A stretch of 64,000 nucleotides of DNA from Peronospora farinosa (GCA_947646735.1 CANTFK010000663.1:179675-243674), one strand, 5' to 3'; positions 1 through 10,344 are shown, numbered from the stretch's first letter. Notes: generated from the sequence alone by a model not told the origin. Numbers and translations are program-made.

Positions 1-548
1 AAGTCTACCGTGCTTGTCTTCATCTTGAGATTCTGCTGGATACGATCACTAATCAAGTACGTTGTAAGGTCCGATGGGATGCTTTCAAACCCACAACAAT
101 TAACGAGTATAGCACCCGTTTTAATTGCTGCAGCTGTGTATTTAGCCGTTATTTCTTCAATCCAGACGATCTCACCCGTCAAATCACAATAGTGTACGCC
201 ATTTTCGGCGCATGCCTTAACTAGGAGCTCTCCATAGAGTTTATATGGTCCCACAAGGGACACAATCACCTTGGTCTGCTGTACCATTTTTTTCAATGAC
301 TTTTCATTGTTGCTGTCTGCTACAATTATTGGAATGGAATCGATTAGATGAGATGCGACGTCTGGTAGTTTCGTCTTGAGCTGCTCCTTTAGTTGCATCA
401 ATTTGGATTCACTACGAGCGGCCATGGCCCATTTGAGTGCTGTGGGATTAGTGAGTGATGATTCTGACGCGATAGTCAAGTAGCGAGTGACTAGAGAACC
501 AGTGAAGCCCGTAGCGCCATATACGATCAGGTCGAATTGTTTTTCCAT
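1..548 (-). CDS. Saccharopine dehydrogenase-like oxidoreductase (SCCPDH family), N-terminal part, cut by window edge
   Basis: The gene runs off the left edge; about 182 codons are visible from the ATG at 548-546. Seen: a Rossmann start (MEKQFDLIVYGATGFTGSL) with the dinucleotide-binding loop GATGFTG at residues 11-17, then VSLVGPY near 96-102, HYCDLTGE at 119-126 and GFESIPSD at 153-160. These are the landmarks of the SCCPDH-like branch of saccharopine dehydrogenases, also close to bacterial trans-acting enoyl reductases. Known family members are NAD(P)-dependent and often membrane or lipid-droplet associated; the exact substrate is usually unknown and cannot be read here. The frame is open throughout with no intron in the visible part. 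Its start faces the 3' end of the glutaredoxin gene, about 530 bp away. Confidence 0.85.
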   Translation of the reverse strand, partial: MEKQFDLIVYGATGFTGSLVTRYLTIASESSLTNPTALKWAMAARSESKLMQLKEQLKTKLPDVASHLIDSIPIIVADSNNEKSLKKMVQQTKVIVSLVGPYKLYGELLVKACAENGVHYCDLTGEIVWIEEITAKYTAAAIKTGAILVNCCGFESIPSDLTTYLISDRIQQNLKMKTSTVD

Positions 549-1078
549 GTTAGAACGTTATTGAATTGAGTGTGTCAACTGGAAATGGCTATTATAACTG
601 TATGGAGAGAAAAGATTACGTCGTTGGTAAAAGATCGGGTGTAGAAGATGATGAATGATGACAGTTAAAACGTTTAAACATGACGATAATTGGCCTTTGT
701 TTATTACATTTTACATCGACATAACCGGGTATGTCGCATGTAACAATAGTTTACCTAGAGATGACGTCGACCTATCAGAGGCCACCGTGTATTGCCCATT
801 TCCTCAATAAATGGGTAGATTATGTCGATGTAATAAACACCTTATGTCCATATTAAGCCTCCTAAATAAACAAGTTGTTTACCTGCTATGAGCTGCATAA
901 AGAAGACTCAAAACTACATGACACGATATTCTATCGTCGAATGAGCCATCCATGATTCACTACAGCAACTTCCTCGTATTCATTATCAATAAAAAACACC
1001 AAAACAATAATGAGTCATGTCAAATATGCCACTAAATATTGATTCCGCCTCGTCTTCTCCACACCCTCATCAATTTAT
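549..1078. other. Intergenic region between the oxidoreductase start and the glutaredoxin end
   Basis: No convincing coding frame. It holds the upstream region of the minus-strand oxidoreductase and the 3' flank of the glutaredoxin. The only structured element seen is the short inverted-repeat unit at 699-838. Confidence 0.5.
699..838. repeat. MITE-like unit with terminal inverted repeats
   Basis: The left arm (699-724) begins GTTTATTACAT and ends ACATCGACATAA. The right arm (820-838) is TTATGTCGATGTAATAAAC, its exact reverse complement apart from a 7-base insertion in the left arm. The 95 bp between the arms are non-coding. The size and the terminal inverted repeats suit a small non-autonomous DNA transposon, but no clear target-site duplication was found. 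Confidence 0.4.
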
Positions 1079-1580
1079 TCACAAGACCCCCGCTGTGCGT
1101 AACATTTCCGTTAATTTCCTTGAATGAAACAGAGCCTGTACATCAGTGCCTCCACCAATAGATTCCTTCTTAATAAAGACATTAGGCACCGTCCGACGTC
1201 CTATTGCAGCAGCAAAATGAATCAGTTTATAAGTAGCAACATTGACCTGATTACGTTGCTATGTTTACCGGTTCGAGTAGCCAAGACACTCTGAATATCG
1301 GCACCAGTAGGTACGTCTTTTTTCATATCAAGCTCCACTACATGATACGTGACGCCAGCTTCGTCCAGCACGTCCTTGGCCTAGTCATATTGTCCAGCAT
1401 AAAGTGTCCCATTGAGTGTCAAAAGCCACCATAAATCGATCTTTTTCCGCAGCCATCACGTACCAAGTCGCAATACGGACAATAACTCTTGCTAAAGACC
1501 GTAACACCATTGTCAGTTGTCACGCTGTCGACAAACTCCTGCGCTGCCGTCTCATTCTCACGCGAACTTGCTGCTCCCAT
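1079..1580 (-). CDS. Glutaredoxin, dithiol CPYC type, three exons
   Basis: Small glutathione-dependent thiol-disulfide oxidoreductase. Exons 1464-1580, 1269-1380 and 1079-1200 join to 116 residues. Intron 1 (1381-1463) starts GTACGT and ends TAG; intron 2 (1201-1268) starts GTAAAC and ends TAG; both joints keep frame. Seen: active site CPYC at residues 34-37, RRTVPNVFI with the cis-proline TVP loop near 78-86, and the glutathione-binding GGGTD near 92-96, all standard for class I glutaredoxins, at normal length. The unspliced sequence looks like a broken gene, so it is easy to miss. The start at 1580 (MGAASS) was preferred because an upstream in-frame ATG would add an unlikely hydrophobic leader. 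Probably cytosolic. It diverges from the RNA-binding-protein gene at 1805. Confidence 0.9.
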
Positions 1581-1804
1581 TGTGAAACTAACTTTGTGTA
1601 CAATACACAAGCCTAGGACTATATGCGTCATAATGATTGTCTCATTTTGCAAACCCATGGGTTCATTCATGGGTCAACCACCACTTTTTGCCAGTGGAAC
1701 GTCGGCCTTGTTTTTATTGGTTGGCCGGACGCTTCTTGGGTTCTCTGGTCTTTCGCTCATTTCCTCCCCCTACAGCCATTCGATCAACCTCGTCATTTAT
1801 AGTC
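1581..1804. promoter_or_regulatory. Short divergent promoter between glutaredoxin and RBM26-like gene
   Basis: Only 224 bp separate the two start codons. GCTCATTT at 1755-1762, followed by TCC and a pyrimidine stretch, matches the oomycete initiator consensus (GCTCATTYY) and lies about 45 bp upstream of the + strand ATG, where transcription would be expected to start. No TATA box was seen. Confidence 0.55.
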
Positions 1805-4021
1805 ATGGATAACGAGGATAAAGACTTTTTACGTGAATGGCTTATTCTCAACCTCGAACCAGTGTACGCATTTCAATTTATCTTTAAAAAGATCTAAAAT
1901 TTTTGGATATTTTATGAAAATATCTGATTATAATCCTACTTTTTCCAGAAGCGACGCGGATCCAGAAGTCCTGAGCAAGTACGTGTTGGCGCTTGTCCAG
2001 AACGATCCACACACGCTTGATCTACAGGAAACATGTGTCTCGAAGCTCGAGGAATTTCTTGGCGAGGGTACGTTTTATCTAGTTCTTAATGCTAAAAAGA
2101 TCTGAAAATAGTAAAGTATTTATTTTTATTTTTTGGATATTATCCAGAGACAAAAGGCTTTGTAGTGAAATTATTCAAAGCACTAGCCGATGGGTCCTAC
2201 AAGGCCAGTCGAGTTGTAAATGAAGCACCAAGAGATGAACAATTTCGAGCTGTTAATATCTTTGAAGAGAATACCAGTCGACGACGGGATCGGACGTTAT
2301 TGGACGAGGAAGATGAGCAGCAACGGTATACTAAACGATGTCGTGGCGATGATCGGCCGCGAGATAATGACGTGAAGCGGCATCAGGGCAGTCCCAGGAG
2401 AGACTTTTTGAACTTTAATAGAAGGCAGCCATATCCATCTCGTGATGGAGGCATGCGAGGAGGTCCTGTAGGTCCTGTAGGTCCCGTAGGTGGACGTGGA
2501 CCTTATGGTATGGGTGGAGAACGGCCTCGAACTTTTCCACTTGAGTGGGGAATGCCTCCGCAGGGAATGTGGCCACCACACTTTCCTCCTCATCGAGGTG
2601 CGGGGTTCCCACCAGAATTTGATACCAACGGGTACATGAGAGAGAGCGGTGGTATGATGCCGCCCCCGCACATGATGATGCCACACCCGATGGTTGGTGG
2701 TCGTGGTCAGTTTTTTCCTCCTGGAGGTCGCGGAGGTCGAGGAAGACGTGATAATTTCTTTGCAGAACGCGGTGGCAAGGACGGCGAAAATGGTGAGGCT
2801 ACTACTGCAAAGACGACGCTTTACGTCAGACATGTTGATCCCAAGTATGTGAACATGACTATGCTAAGCCTCCACTTTTCTAAGTTTGGCAACGTAGTCA
2901 ATGTTCAGATGCGGCCAAATGCGAAATGTGCTTTTGTTCAGTATGCGACCGAGGACGAGGCAAAGAAAGCTTTCCATTCACCGCTTCCTGTGTGCAACAA
3001 TCGCTTTATATCAGTGAAATGGGCCAGACACGACGCCCGAAGCCCAGAAGAAGCAGCCGTCGACCAAAGCGGTGCCGGATCGAAAGAGGCATTTGGAGAA
3101 AATTGTGCATCTAACAATGACCTTACGGCAGAAAAGAATGCGAAAGAGGCTGGCGGTGACGGAAAATCTTCCGATGCGATGCCTGAAAATAACATGACGA
3201 CTGAAGAACTGCGAGCAGCAGCATTAGAGAAGGGTCGCTTGGTGCTGGAACAGAAGCGCGAACTGCTGGAGAAGCAGCGTACGCTCAAGAAGCAGAAAGA
3301 GGCGCTGATTAAGCGGCAATTAGCCCAGCAGAAGGAGCTGCTGGAGCGTATGAGTGCAAACAGCTCGCAGTTTTCCATAGCAGAGAAGCGTGGCCTTTTG
3401 GACAAGATCACAGCGTTATCCGCGGAGTTGAAAACATTAACCCCCAGTCATTCAGCTGTTTCACCGAGTGCTGCTCGGTCCGTCGAAACTGGCGAAGATA
3501 GTGAAAACTTGAACGGGCTCAAGGCCGAGCTTAGTGCGCTGGAGGCCGAGGCCGAGGCATCTGGCGACCGAGGGGGTCGGGGCGGCCGGTGGTCTTCGGG
3601 CCGTGGCTACAGAGGAGGCCGTGGTGGTCGAGGCCGAGGAGGATACGGTCGTGGCTCGCACACACTGGATAACCGCACAACGATCGTGAAGGTGGCAAAC
3701 CTGCCCGAGGAGGCTCGGGACCCTATCGTGCTGACGCAGCACTTTGGCAACTTTGGCGCCGTGGAGCGTGTCGTGATGGATGAGGCGGCTCCTGGCCAGG
3801 GGTTCATCAAGTTCCAGGATCGGTTTGCCGCCCAGTCCGCTCTGCATCACGGAAATGTATTCTCGGATAAGCAGTTGGAAATAGGATGGGTTGAGTACCA
3901 GGATGCGCCTGCAGAGCTAACGCGGAGCGACTTACCGACAGAAGCTGCAGCAGCGTCTGCTGTCGCAGACCCTACACCAACTGGAACAAGTGACCAGGTA
4001 CAACTTGTCGAAGCGGCGTGA
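1805..4021 (+). CDS. RBM26/RBM27-like RNA-binding protein (PWI-like N-terminus, two RRMs), three exons
   Basis: Exons 1805-1863, 1949-2067 and 2148-4021 give 683 residues. The introns (1864-1948 and 2068-2147) have GTACGC/GTACGT donors and CAG acceptors, and both joints keep frame. The first ~78 residues (LREWLILNLEPV, ADPEVLSKYVLALVQND, KLFKAL) match the PWI-like N-terminal domain of RBM26/27, known from nuclear mRNA processing and RNA-decay adaptor complexes. Then come Gly/Pro/Met-rich low-complexity sequence, RRM1 (about 281-355, KTTLYVRHV), a charged coiled coil (about 410-465), an RGG-rich stretch (about 531-562) and RRM2 (about 567-642, TTIVKVANLP). Animal RBM26/27 carry a CCCH zinc finger before the RRM; none is seen here. 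Probably nuclear. It converges on asparagine synthetase. Confidence 0.85.
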
Positions 4022-4418
4022 TCATCGTTCGTGGTTGATTGACTGACTGACTTAATTTGGTGTACTGAACAGGTCTCCGCGAGCGAGAAAGAGTGAGCTT
4101 TGAGCATTGCGGTTCGGTGCCGTCGTCACGAGAGCAGCAAACAGCCGAGTAGAAGTCGAAACAAGAGCATAAGTAGCCCAAGCCATAAACGATGATATAG
4201 GATGCCTGTAAAGTGCAGGTTGCTAAAAGACAGCAATTCAAGTCGACATTCATGTCCTTTTCCTAGAAGATTATTTATTCAATCGCTACGAGATGTAGGA
4301 TACGAGTCGACTCGTATCCTCGGTTCATACACTATTCAGTAGATCAAATGTCTTACATGGTTGGTGATGTAATTAAAGCAGAATAGGAGCAGTGATAACC
4401 TGAATGGTCAACAGGAAA
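4022..4418. other. Convergent 3' region between RBM26-like gene and asparagine synthetase
   Basis: Holds the two 3' untranslated regions tail to tail. A 20-bp near-perfect palindrome around 4300-4320 (GATACGAGTCGACTCGTATC) lies midway and could form a hairpin or help terminate convergent transcription; this role is an inference. Confidence 0.4.
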
Positions 4419-6110
4419 TTACTCGCTGTAGGCATCTAGGTGCACGCCAGCAATGGCACGGCCCGACGGGTCGACAGCGTTCTTGAACGCGGCGTCCCAC
4501 TCGATAGCCGCCGGGGTGCTACAGGCAATGCTGGGACCACCGGGCACAGTCTGGGCGGCCACCTCGCGGTGGAAGTGGTGCTGGAAGATACTGCGATAGA
4601 AGTAGGCCTCCTTAGACTGCGGCGTGTTGTACGGGAAGAGCCGCTCGGCGTGCTTCATCTGGCGCTCAGTGACCTTCTGCTCAGCCAGGTCCCTGAGCGA
4701 GTCGATCCAGCCGTAGCCGACGCCGTCCGAGAACTGCTCCTTCTGGCGCCACAAAATGTGCTCCGGCAAATATGGGTGCTCCTTGTCGTCGAAGGCCTTG
4801 CGGATAATGTGCTTTTCCAGCTTTTTGGCCTTGACATCGATCATCTTCTCGCTAGAGTCGATGTTCATGGCAATGTCCAGAAAGTCGGCGTCCAGGAACG
4901 GCACGCGGGCCTCAAGGCCCCATGCGCTCGTGGATTTGTTGGCGCGCAGACAGTCATATTGATGCAGCGACTGAAGCTTCGCGACCGTCTCTTTGTGAAA
5001 GGCCTCAGCGTTCGGGGCCTTGTGGAAGTACAGATATCCACCAAAGACCTCGTCGGCGCCTTCGCCCGACAGCACCATTTTGATGCCCATGGCTTTGATC
5101 TTGCGTGACATGAGAAACATGGGCGTAGACGCCCGAATCGTAGTCACATCGTACGTCTCCAAGTGTTTAATGACCTCTGATATCGCGTCTAATCCCTCCT
5201 GGATCGTGTATGTGTACGAGTGGTGAATCGTGCCGAGAAATTCAGCCACTTCTTTGGCAGCCTTGAGGTCGGGTGAGTTTTCGAGGCCAATGGTGAATGA
5301 GTGGATCTTGTTAATCCACTCGCCGCCCTGCGCGACAAGTTTCTGCTTTTCCCGTACGGCAATAGACGCCACAAGGGACGAGTCCAATCCACCAGAGAGC
5401 AAGACACCCCATGGTACGTCTGCCATCATGCGGCGCTTGACTGAAGCTTCAAAAGCGTCACGAAGCACCTCAAGATCCAATGGTGTCTTACCCAAGTGAC
5501 CAACCTCGTACCAATTAGGTGTGTACCAGGGTTTACACGATTCCGTGTCACTCGTAAACAAATGACCAGGTGGAAAGACTTCAAAACGTACACAACCTTC
5601 TTCAAGTGCCTTCATCTCTGATGCAAACCAGACGCTCCCGTCTGCACCGTAGCCGTAATACATTGGGGTGATCCCCATATGATCTCTAGCTGCAAGGAAA
5701 AAGTCCTTTTGATGATCGTACAGCACAAAACTAAACATTCCACGCAACAAATGCACAAAGTTTGGACCGTGCTCGAGATACAGCGGGATAATTATCTCAC
5801 AGTCCGATTTGGTGAGGAACGAATAGGGGTCACGTAGCCCCTTGGCCAGTTCCTTGTAATTATAAATTTCGCCATTTACACAGCACGTGACGTTACGCTC
5901 AGTGTCGTTACTGACAAGCGGCTGTGCACCTGATTCCGGGTCGATAATCGCCAGACGTTCGTGTTCCAAAGCGACACCACGACCCGCAAAGACACGGACG
6001 CCATTCCAGTCAGGACCACGGTGTTGAATCTTTTTACCGGCAGCTAATGCAGCTTGGCGAAGCTCCGCCTCGGGCATCATGGAGCGGAGAATGGCGACGA
6101 TTCCGCACAT
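4419..6110 (-). CDS. ASNS: Asparagine synthetase (glutamine-hydrolysing)
   Basis: Cytosolic enzyme making asparagine from aspartate, glutamine and ATP. It is 563 residues from the ATG at 6110, one exon, normal family length. Seen: the catalytic Cys2 of the class II glutamine amidotransferase domain (MCGIVAILRS), RGPDW at 31-35, NGEIYN at 79-84, and the ATP pyrophosphatase loop SGGLDSS at 239-245 of the synthetase domain. The C-terminal half keeps GEGADEVFGGY and the ARVPFLD segment of the aspartate/ATP site. All expected catalytic motifs are intact, so it should be functional. It faces the RBM26-like gene tail to tail and is the last intact host gene before the transposon block. Confidence 0.96.
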   Translation of the reverse strand: MCGIVAILRSMMPEAELRQAALAAGKKIQHRGPDWNGVRVFAGRGVALEHERLAIIDPESGAQPLVSNDTERNVTCCVNGEIYNYKELAKGLRDPYSFLTKSDCEIIIPLYLEHGPNFVHLLRGMFSFVLYDHQKDFFLAARDHMGITPMYYGYGADGSVWFASEMKALEEGCVRFEVFPPGHLFTSDTESCKPWYTPNWYEVGHLGKTPLDLEVLRDAFEASVKRRMMADVPWGVLLSGGLDSSLVASIAVREKQKLVAQGGEWINKIHSFTIGLENSPDLKAAKEVAEFLGTIHHSYTYTIQEGLDAISEVIKHLETYDVTTIRASTPMFLMSRKIKAMGIKMVLSGEGADEVFGGYLYFHKAPNAEAFHKETVAKLQSLHQYDCLRANKSTSAWGLEARVPFLDADFLDIAMNIDSSEKMIDVKAKKLEKHIIRKAFDDKEHPYLPEHILWRQKEQFSDGVGYGWIDSLRDLAEQKVTERQMKHAERLFPYNTPQSKEAYFYRSIFQHHFHREVAAQTVPGGPSIACSTPAAIEWDAAFKNAVDPSGRAIAGVHLDAYSE

Positions 6111-6862
6111 TTGGTTGTGTATTGAGTGGAGAGAGGGTGTCTGTAGGTGTGAGACAAAATTGTTTGGACAGAGAGATACTGTACAGTCAACACCCTAATA
6201 TAGTCCCTGACTTTACGACAATTGAATTAGAAAAAATGTATGGAGTGCGTCAATAAAGCGTTCGAATACGTTTAATTGCAATTAAGGAGGTTTATTATTG
6301 TTTATGAAATAGTATATTTTGTAAATAGTACATGTATAAGGGCTCCTTTTGATTAGCAGAATTAATGAATTATTTTGTAAATAACATTTGTATAGAGTTA
6401 TACGTCCAATCTGTATTCATATATATGTAAAGCTTTATCCAATTTAAACATTATTATTGTTCTCCTGATATTTAATAACTAAGCGAATATTCGATATCTT
6501 TAGGACGTACTGTACGACAAAATTGTACGAGCATATCAATGCAAAAAGCTGTCGAAGCTAATGGTAGCAGTTCAAGTCAGCTGGCTTTTTGATGAAGTAG
6601 CGCTACCAGTACGTAAGTAACTCCACCAGTCGTCGCCACGTCCCGATAACTTAATCAGATGATTTGCGAGTCCTCTCTTACTTCGAGCAGACAAATCGAT
6701 TCACTTATTCTACATTCTACCTTCTAATTAAGATTTCTTTTAAATGATGCATGTGAAATGGTAGAATGGCACCATGAGTACAAGCAGCGAAGCGATTAAT
6801 CAGCAAAGCTGTGTCAATATCACGATAGCAAAAAGTTTTATAATCCAATAAGGTGGATATAG
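6111..6862. other. Upstream region of asparagine synthetase, AT-rich, no gene seen
   Basis: Contains the 5' flank of the minus-strand asparagine synthetase. The rest is AT-rich with stops in all frames; no RNA gene or repeat was recognised. The A-type transposon remnant starts at its right edge. Confidence 0.5.
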
Positions 6863-7415
6863 ATGTCTGTCAGAAGACAATATTACCGCGCGAGGAAGCG
6901 ATCAGGCAAAACTCCGCTGGAATACCTGTATCGCTTCAATGTGGTGGCAATACGAGCGAAGATTCCTATTCGGGAAGGACCACCATCTGTTCGTTGGGAA
7001 CACGTGAAACATTTTGTTGCTACACTAGATGATCGCAATCTGTGAGCCTGACGTTGTTACGCCTTGGGGATACAGAATATATAGAAGTAAAAATTTGGGA
7101 GCACATCAACACATGAAAGGTCGACAAAGTCAGAGTTTAATGGGATCAAGCAAATTCGGTAGCGGTCCGCGTCAGCTTCTACCCTGATATCAACTAAATT
7201 AGCCCCTGCTGTGAGGTCGATTCATGTGGAAAGTGGTAGCAGTGACTCAGACCTGAATGCTCTTGCACATGATCGATATCCGGCGTCCCCTTTTAAACGG
7301 ACATGCGCTGAGGTGGTTTCCTCCTCAAACATCTTATTTTTCGGTACCCCCCCCCCACAAAAAAAAAAAATCGTCATCAGATCGCGACGCGATCTCCGCC
7401 GCTTTCATGACCAAG
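6863..7415 (+). pseudogene. Decayed gag fragment of an A-type Gypsy retrotransposon
   Basis: The open stretch 6863-7045 (QYYRARKRSGKTPLEYLYRF, then GPPSVRWEHVKHFVATLDDR) aligns with the gag of the nested A element around 29030-29200 (QYYHARKRTDESPLEYLYRL). Homology continues through several frames and stops (a serine-rich stretch near 7230) until it is cut at about 7415 by an LTR-like repeat. The matching downstream part resumes at about 9540, so one old A-type copy was split. Capsid function is lost. Confidence 0.7.
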
Positions 7416-7971
7416 TGTAGGCGGATCTACACAGCTCTCAAGTCAGAGGAAGACTTATAGGCTAAAATCCCTCTTAGTTCTATGCAACCAAAAATGATTA
7501 GGGCTTGAAGGCCACTTAGTTCTAAGGAGCAAGTGCAACAACTAAGAAGTCTCCCGTTTCAAACTCTAGGAGACACTGCTACAGTCAACAAGCGATACTT
7601 TCAGAGAACTGCAGAATCCAATGAAATTCAAACGATCAACGACCCAAGAATACAAGCCTTATATAGGCTTTGATTCTTAACTTAACTGAAATCTGAATTG
7701 TATTTATGCAATAAGATCTGAGAATAAATCTATCTTAAGTACATTACAGTAGACCAATTACTATAATAGTGACTATTATATGCAGATCCAATATTGGATG
7801 ACACGTCAGCCAATTATCAGTATATGTGTACTTAGTACGGCGATATCGGTTATCAAGCCGTAACGAATAAGGGACGGTATTACCAATACCATATCTCAAC
7901 GCCCACACTTAATACCTAGGTATCAAAAATACATTTTATGCATTATACAACCGTCGTGTGACCTCGTTACA
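7416..7971 (-). repeat. LTR-like repeat, copy 1 (family unassigned)
   Basis: On the + strand it runs from TGTAGGCGG to CGTTACA, so it has TG...CA ends. It shares ordered blocks with 17921-18598: GAAGACTTxTAG near the left end, repeated TTAGTTCTAAGG, TTAGTACGGCGATATCGG, TTCAACGCCCACACT-like text, and CAACCGTCGTGT before the right end. Similarity is clear but diverged. No target-site duplication or protein-coding partner was found, so solo-LTR status and orientation are inferences. Confidence 0.5.
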
Positions 7972-8923
7972 CAGCAGAAACTAGCGTCATCGAATGTCGT
8001 CACGGACGGACGTCATGTACAGCGCCTCATCAATTCGATATAATCTACATCAGGAATAGGGTGGATAACATCATGAACGTTAAGGTGTAATGCTGAGGCA
8101 ACAAGCGTTGGGTTATCTTTCCGTGGCAGGTGATTTGCAAGGCATTTTACGGCCGCAGCTGTAAAAGGTGTCTACAGATGAATTTGGCCGTCTCATATAT
8201 GCCATAACATGAGCATATGCATTTTCTGTGCAACAAAACTTTCTTGCCTCGCGATCGCCAACTTACTCAGCTTAATGTCCGTTCGGCATTAGCATTCTAC
8301 ATCCTTTCACACGTCGGCAGCCTTCTAATACTATTGTAATTTTGACGCTCAGACGTGATCCCCGTTACCAAATTTGTCCAAGTGCCGTCCAAGTGGACAC
8401 GAAGACTTCGAGATTAGAGGAGTTTTCTACCGAATCCATTAAGACCAAAATCAAGGTCGAAGTTGTTGTACCTGTTGTCAGTTCTATTATAAAGATGATG
8501 GATCTACCATGTCACAGCCGAAGAAGAGATGTAAGAGAACGATATGTTGGAGGCACATGCATTTGAGGCGGTCAAAGCAGTAGACGCTTAAACTCAAGAT
8601 CGAAAAGACAACGGTCATTGACTTAGATGTCGCAGCAAAGGAAGCTGCTACAATGGCTCCTGATATTAAGCCCATTTTTTGTACAATTGCTGGACGAGCT
8701 ACGTTTTGTGAGAGCATATACAGGAGATATCGTTTTTATATCCAGCCAGCTCAAGCCAAAATATATCTTTGTATCTTTGATCCAATGCCAGCTTTAACGT
8801 AATAAAGAGCAGCTGTCTTGTAGAAAAACACACGAGCGACATGTTATTCCGGGACTATATTTTGATCCGATCATACAGCCTCACACTTTTTATTTTGCTA
8901 CCAAACTCGCTATAAGCTCCAAG
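7972..8923. other. Unassigned remnant between LTR-like repeat and secreted-protein relic
   Basis: No complete gene. Around 8450-8760 the + strand has short coding-like pieces in shifting frames (for example KTTVIDLDVAAKEAATMAP) with the acidic Val/Ala/Glu flavour of the PX protein at 44706-48038; relationship unproven. The 8880-8905 text CCTCACACTTTTTATTTTGC resembles an oomycete initiator ahead of the ATG at 8924. Confidence 0.3.
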
Positions 8924-9340
8924 ATGTCTTTCAAGTCCAACGCGTACCCGAACGCGCTGGCTGTCGCGCTGCTTGTATCTTCAACTATAAGCGTGACCAG
9001 CGCAGTAGCGATTCCCGATGGTGTCGTGCGAAACTTCGTCGCTTTACTTACGCTGGATGCGTCTTGTACTCCGGTTTCGATCGAAGGTCCTGCGTAGACA
9101 TTACAACAAGTGACGATACCACGAGTTTTTGGAGAGGAGAAAACCCTTCGGGAGCCGCGACTGATATGGAGTGGCGTCTGCAACACATCGTCCCAGAGCT
9201 TCAAGAGAAGCTGTCGCGGTAGCAAGCCTTTAAACCTGACTCGGTAATAGCCGATCTACTTGAAAGCTTTCACGAGACCAAGTATATAGATGTCATAAGA
9301 AATTTGGTGGGCAACGTGTTGGATTGGACAATTTTAATTA
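8924..9340 (+). pseudogene. Frameshifted gene for a small secreted protein (possible effector relic)
   Basis: The ATG at 8924 opens 57 codons. Residues about 12-28 (LAVALLVSSTISVTSA) form a good signal-peptide core with a plausible cleavage after TSA. After about residue 36 the apparent coding frame shifts by two: that frame reads on through WRGENPSGAATDMEWRL and LQEKLSR to a TAG, then continues in frame (FKPDSVIADLLESFHETKYI) to about 9340. Signal peptide plus a short, otherwise unrecognised mature part is typical of oomycete secreted proteins. A basic KLRRF follows the leader, but no canonical RxLR-EER was found. One frameshift and one stop suggest a dead copy. Confidence 0.3.
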
Positions 9341-9539
9341 AGATCATGTTTTGGATCGCGTGATACCTCAGAAGTCTTTACCCTTAACAAGGCGGCTACT
9401 ACATGGACTTATTATTGTCTTTTGTATAATTTTACTGGAAGACGCGCTGCAGACTGTCACAACGGAAGGTGACATTTGGTGCTTTCCATGCTGGCGCATC
9501 TACTCTTTAATGATCGCCTATCTCGGTGCTATTAACTGA

Positions 9540-10002
9540 AGTAGTGGTCTATGCCTTTGCTTTGTGCCAATGTAAATCAAAAAAGATTACGATAGCGGGT
9601 GTTGGAAGAGAACTGACACGGTCGCAAGAGACACCCTATGGCAAGTGTTTTTACGCGTGTGCTGCTTGTAAGGATGTCCAAAAAGATGAATGTGCCCGAT
9701 GGAAGAGTTTTACAATTTCATCCGCAAGTGATACGTGGCGACTAAGCATGCCAGAATGCTCCCGCCGAAAGCAGAGGAAATGTTAAACTAGGACACTCGT
9801 TGGGTCGATATCTGGTACGAGACGAACGTTCTAGGCTCTGCATGTATGCATCTGTGGAGAGACCGACCGATCAAGAAGTCCATACTCGAATCGACCTGGT
9901 CGTTACATATTTCATTTTTTTGCGTTCCGTATCAAATGTCGTAAGAATTGGTGAGTATGCCCAATTGCCTGATAGAATGGAACTCGACCTAGCGTCAGGC
10001 GA
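9540..10002 (+). pseudogene. Decayed A-type gag zinc-knuckle / protease start fragment
   Basis: Continuation of the remnant at 6863-7415. Around 9650-9760 the CxxC text and ARWKSF correspond to the A element's knuckle region (SARWKSS near 29750). 9800-9900 (RYLVRDERSRLCMYASVERP) matches NLVRAERSNCCIYAFVEKQP near 29860. MELDL near 9980 matches the start of the protease region. It ends abruptly at about 10002, where B-type gag sequence begins in frame. Confidence 0.6.
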
Positions 10003-10344
10003 AAAGCCTGCCACATTGGAGGAGGCATTTGCTATTGCCCTCCGTGAGGACTTTAGAGTCACCAAGGTATATGCTAAACCCTCAGTCGTCACCTTTCTCG
10101 GCCTTCTGGTCCGGAACCTATGGAGGTCGACGTGATTGAGTCGTCAGCTGACCGTCGACGTGTCATTCTCCATAAGGGAATGATATGTCGTACCAAGCGT
10201 CAAATACATTGCTTTCGCTGTCGTAAGCCAGGACATCGCGCGGCAGAGTGCCGTGCGCCAGCCCCATTATCGGTGCAAGTAGTGGACGCCCATCGTGAGG
10301 GCGTTGTACCGGCCGCACGTCTAAAAAACGGTCGGGACCAGTAG
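10003..10344 (+). pseudogene. B-type Gypsy gag, C-terminal part with zinc knuckle (left copy)
   Basis: ATLEEAFAIALREDFRV and the CCHC knuckle CFRCRKPGHRAAEC at 10210-10251 match the intact B gag on the minus strand ([29 protein letters not shown]). A frameshift near 10120 separates the two parts. The N-terminal two thirds of gag are missing, truncated where the A-type fragment abuts. This starts a + strand B-like element that continues to about 17770. Confidence 0.65.

Noticed and set aside
4440..5108. 222-codon + strand frame
   Set aside because: Antisense to the conserved asparagine synthetase; its sequence has no recognisable family and the sense gene explains the region.
8890..9225. 111-codon minus-strand frame as a gene
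   Set aside because: It is antisense to the signal-peptide-bearing + strand frame; no domain and no supporting start context.
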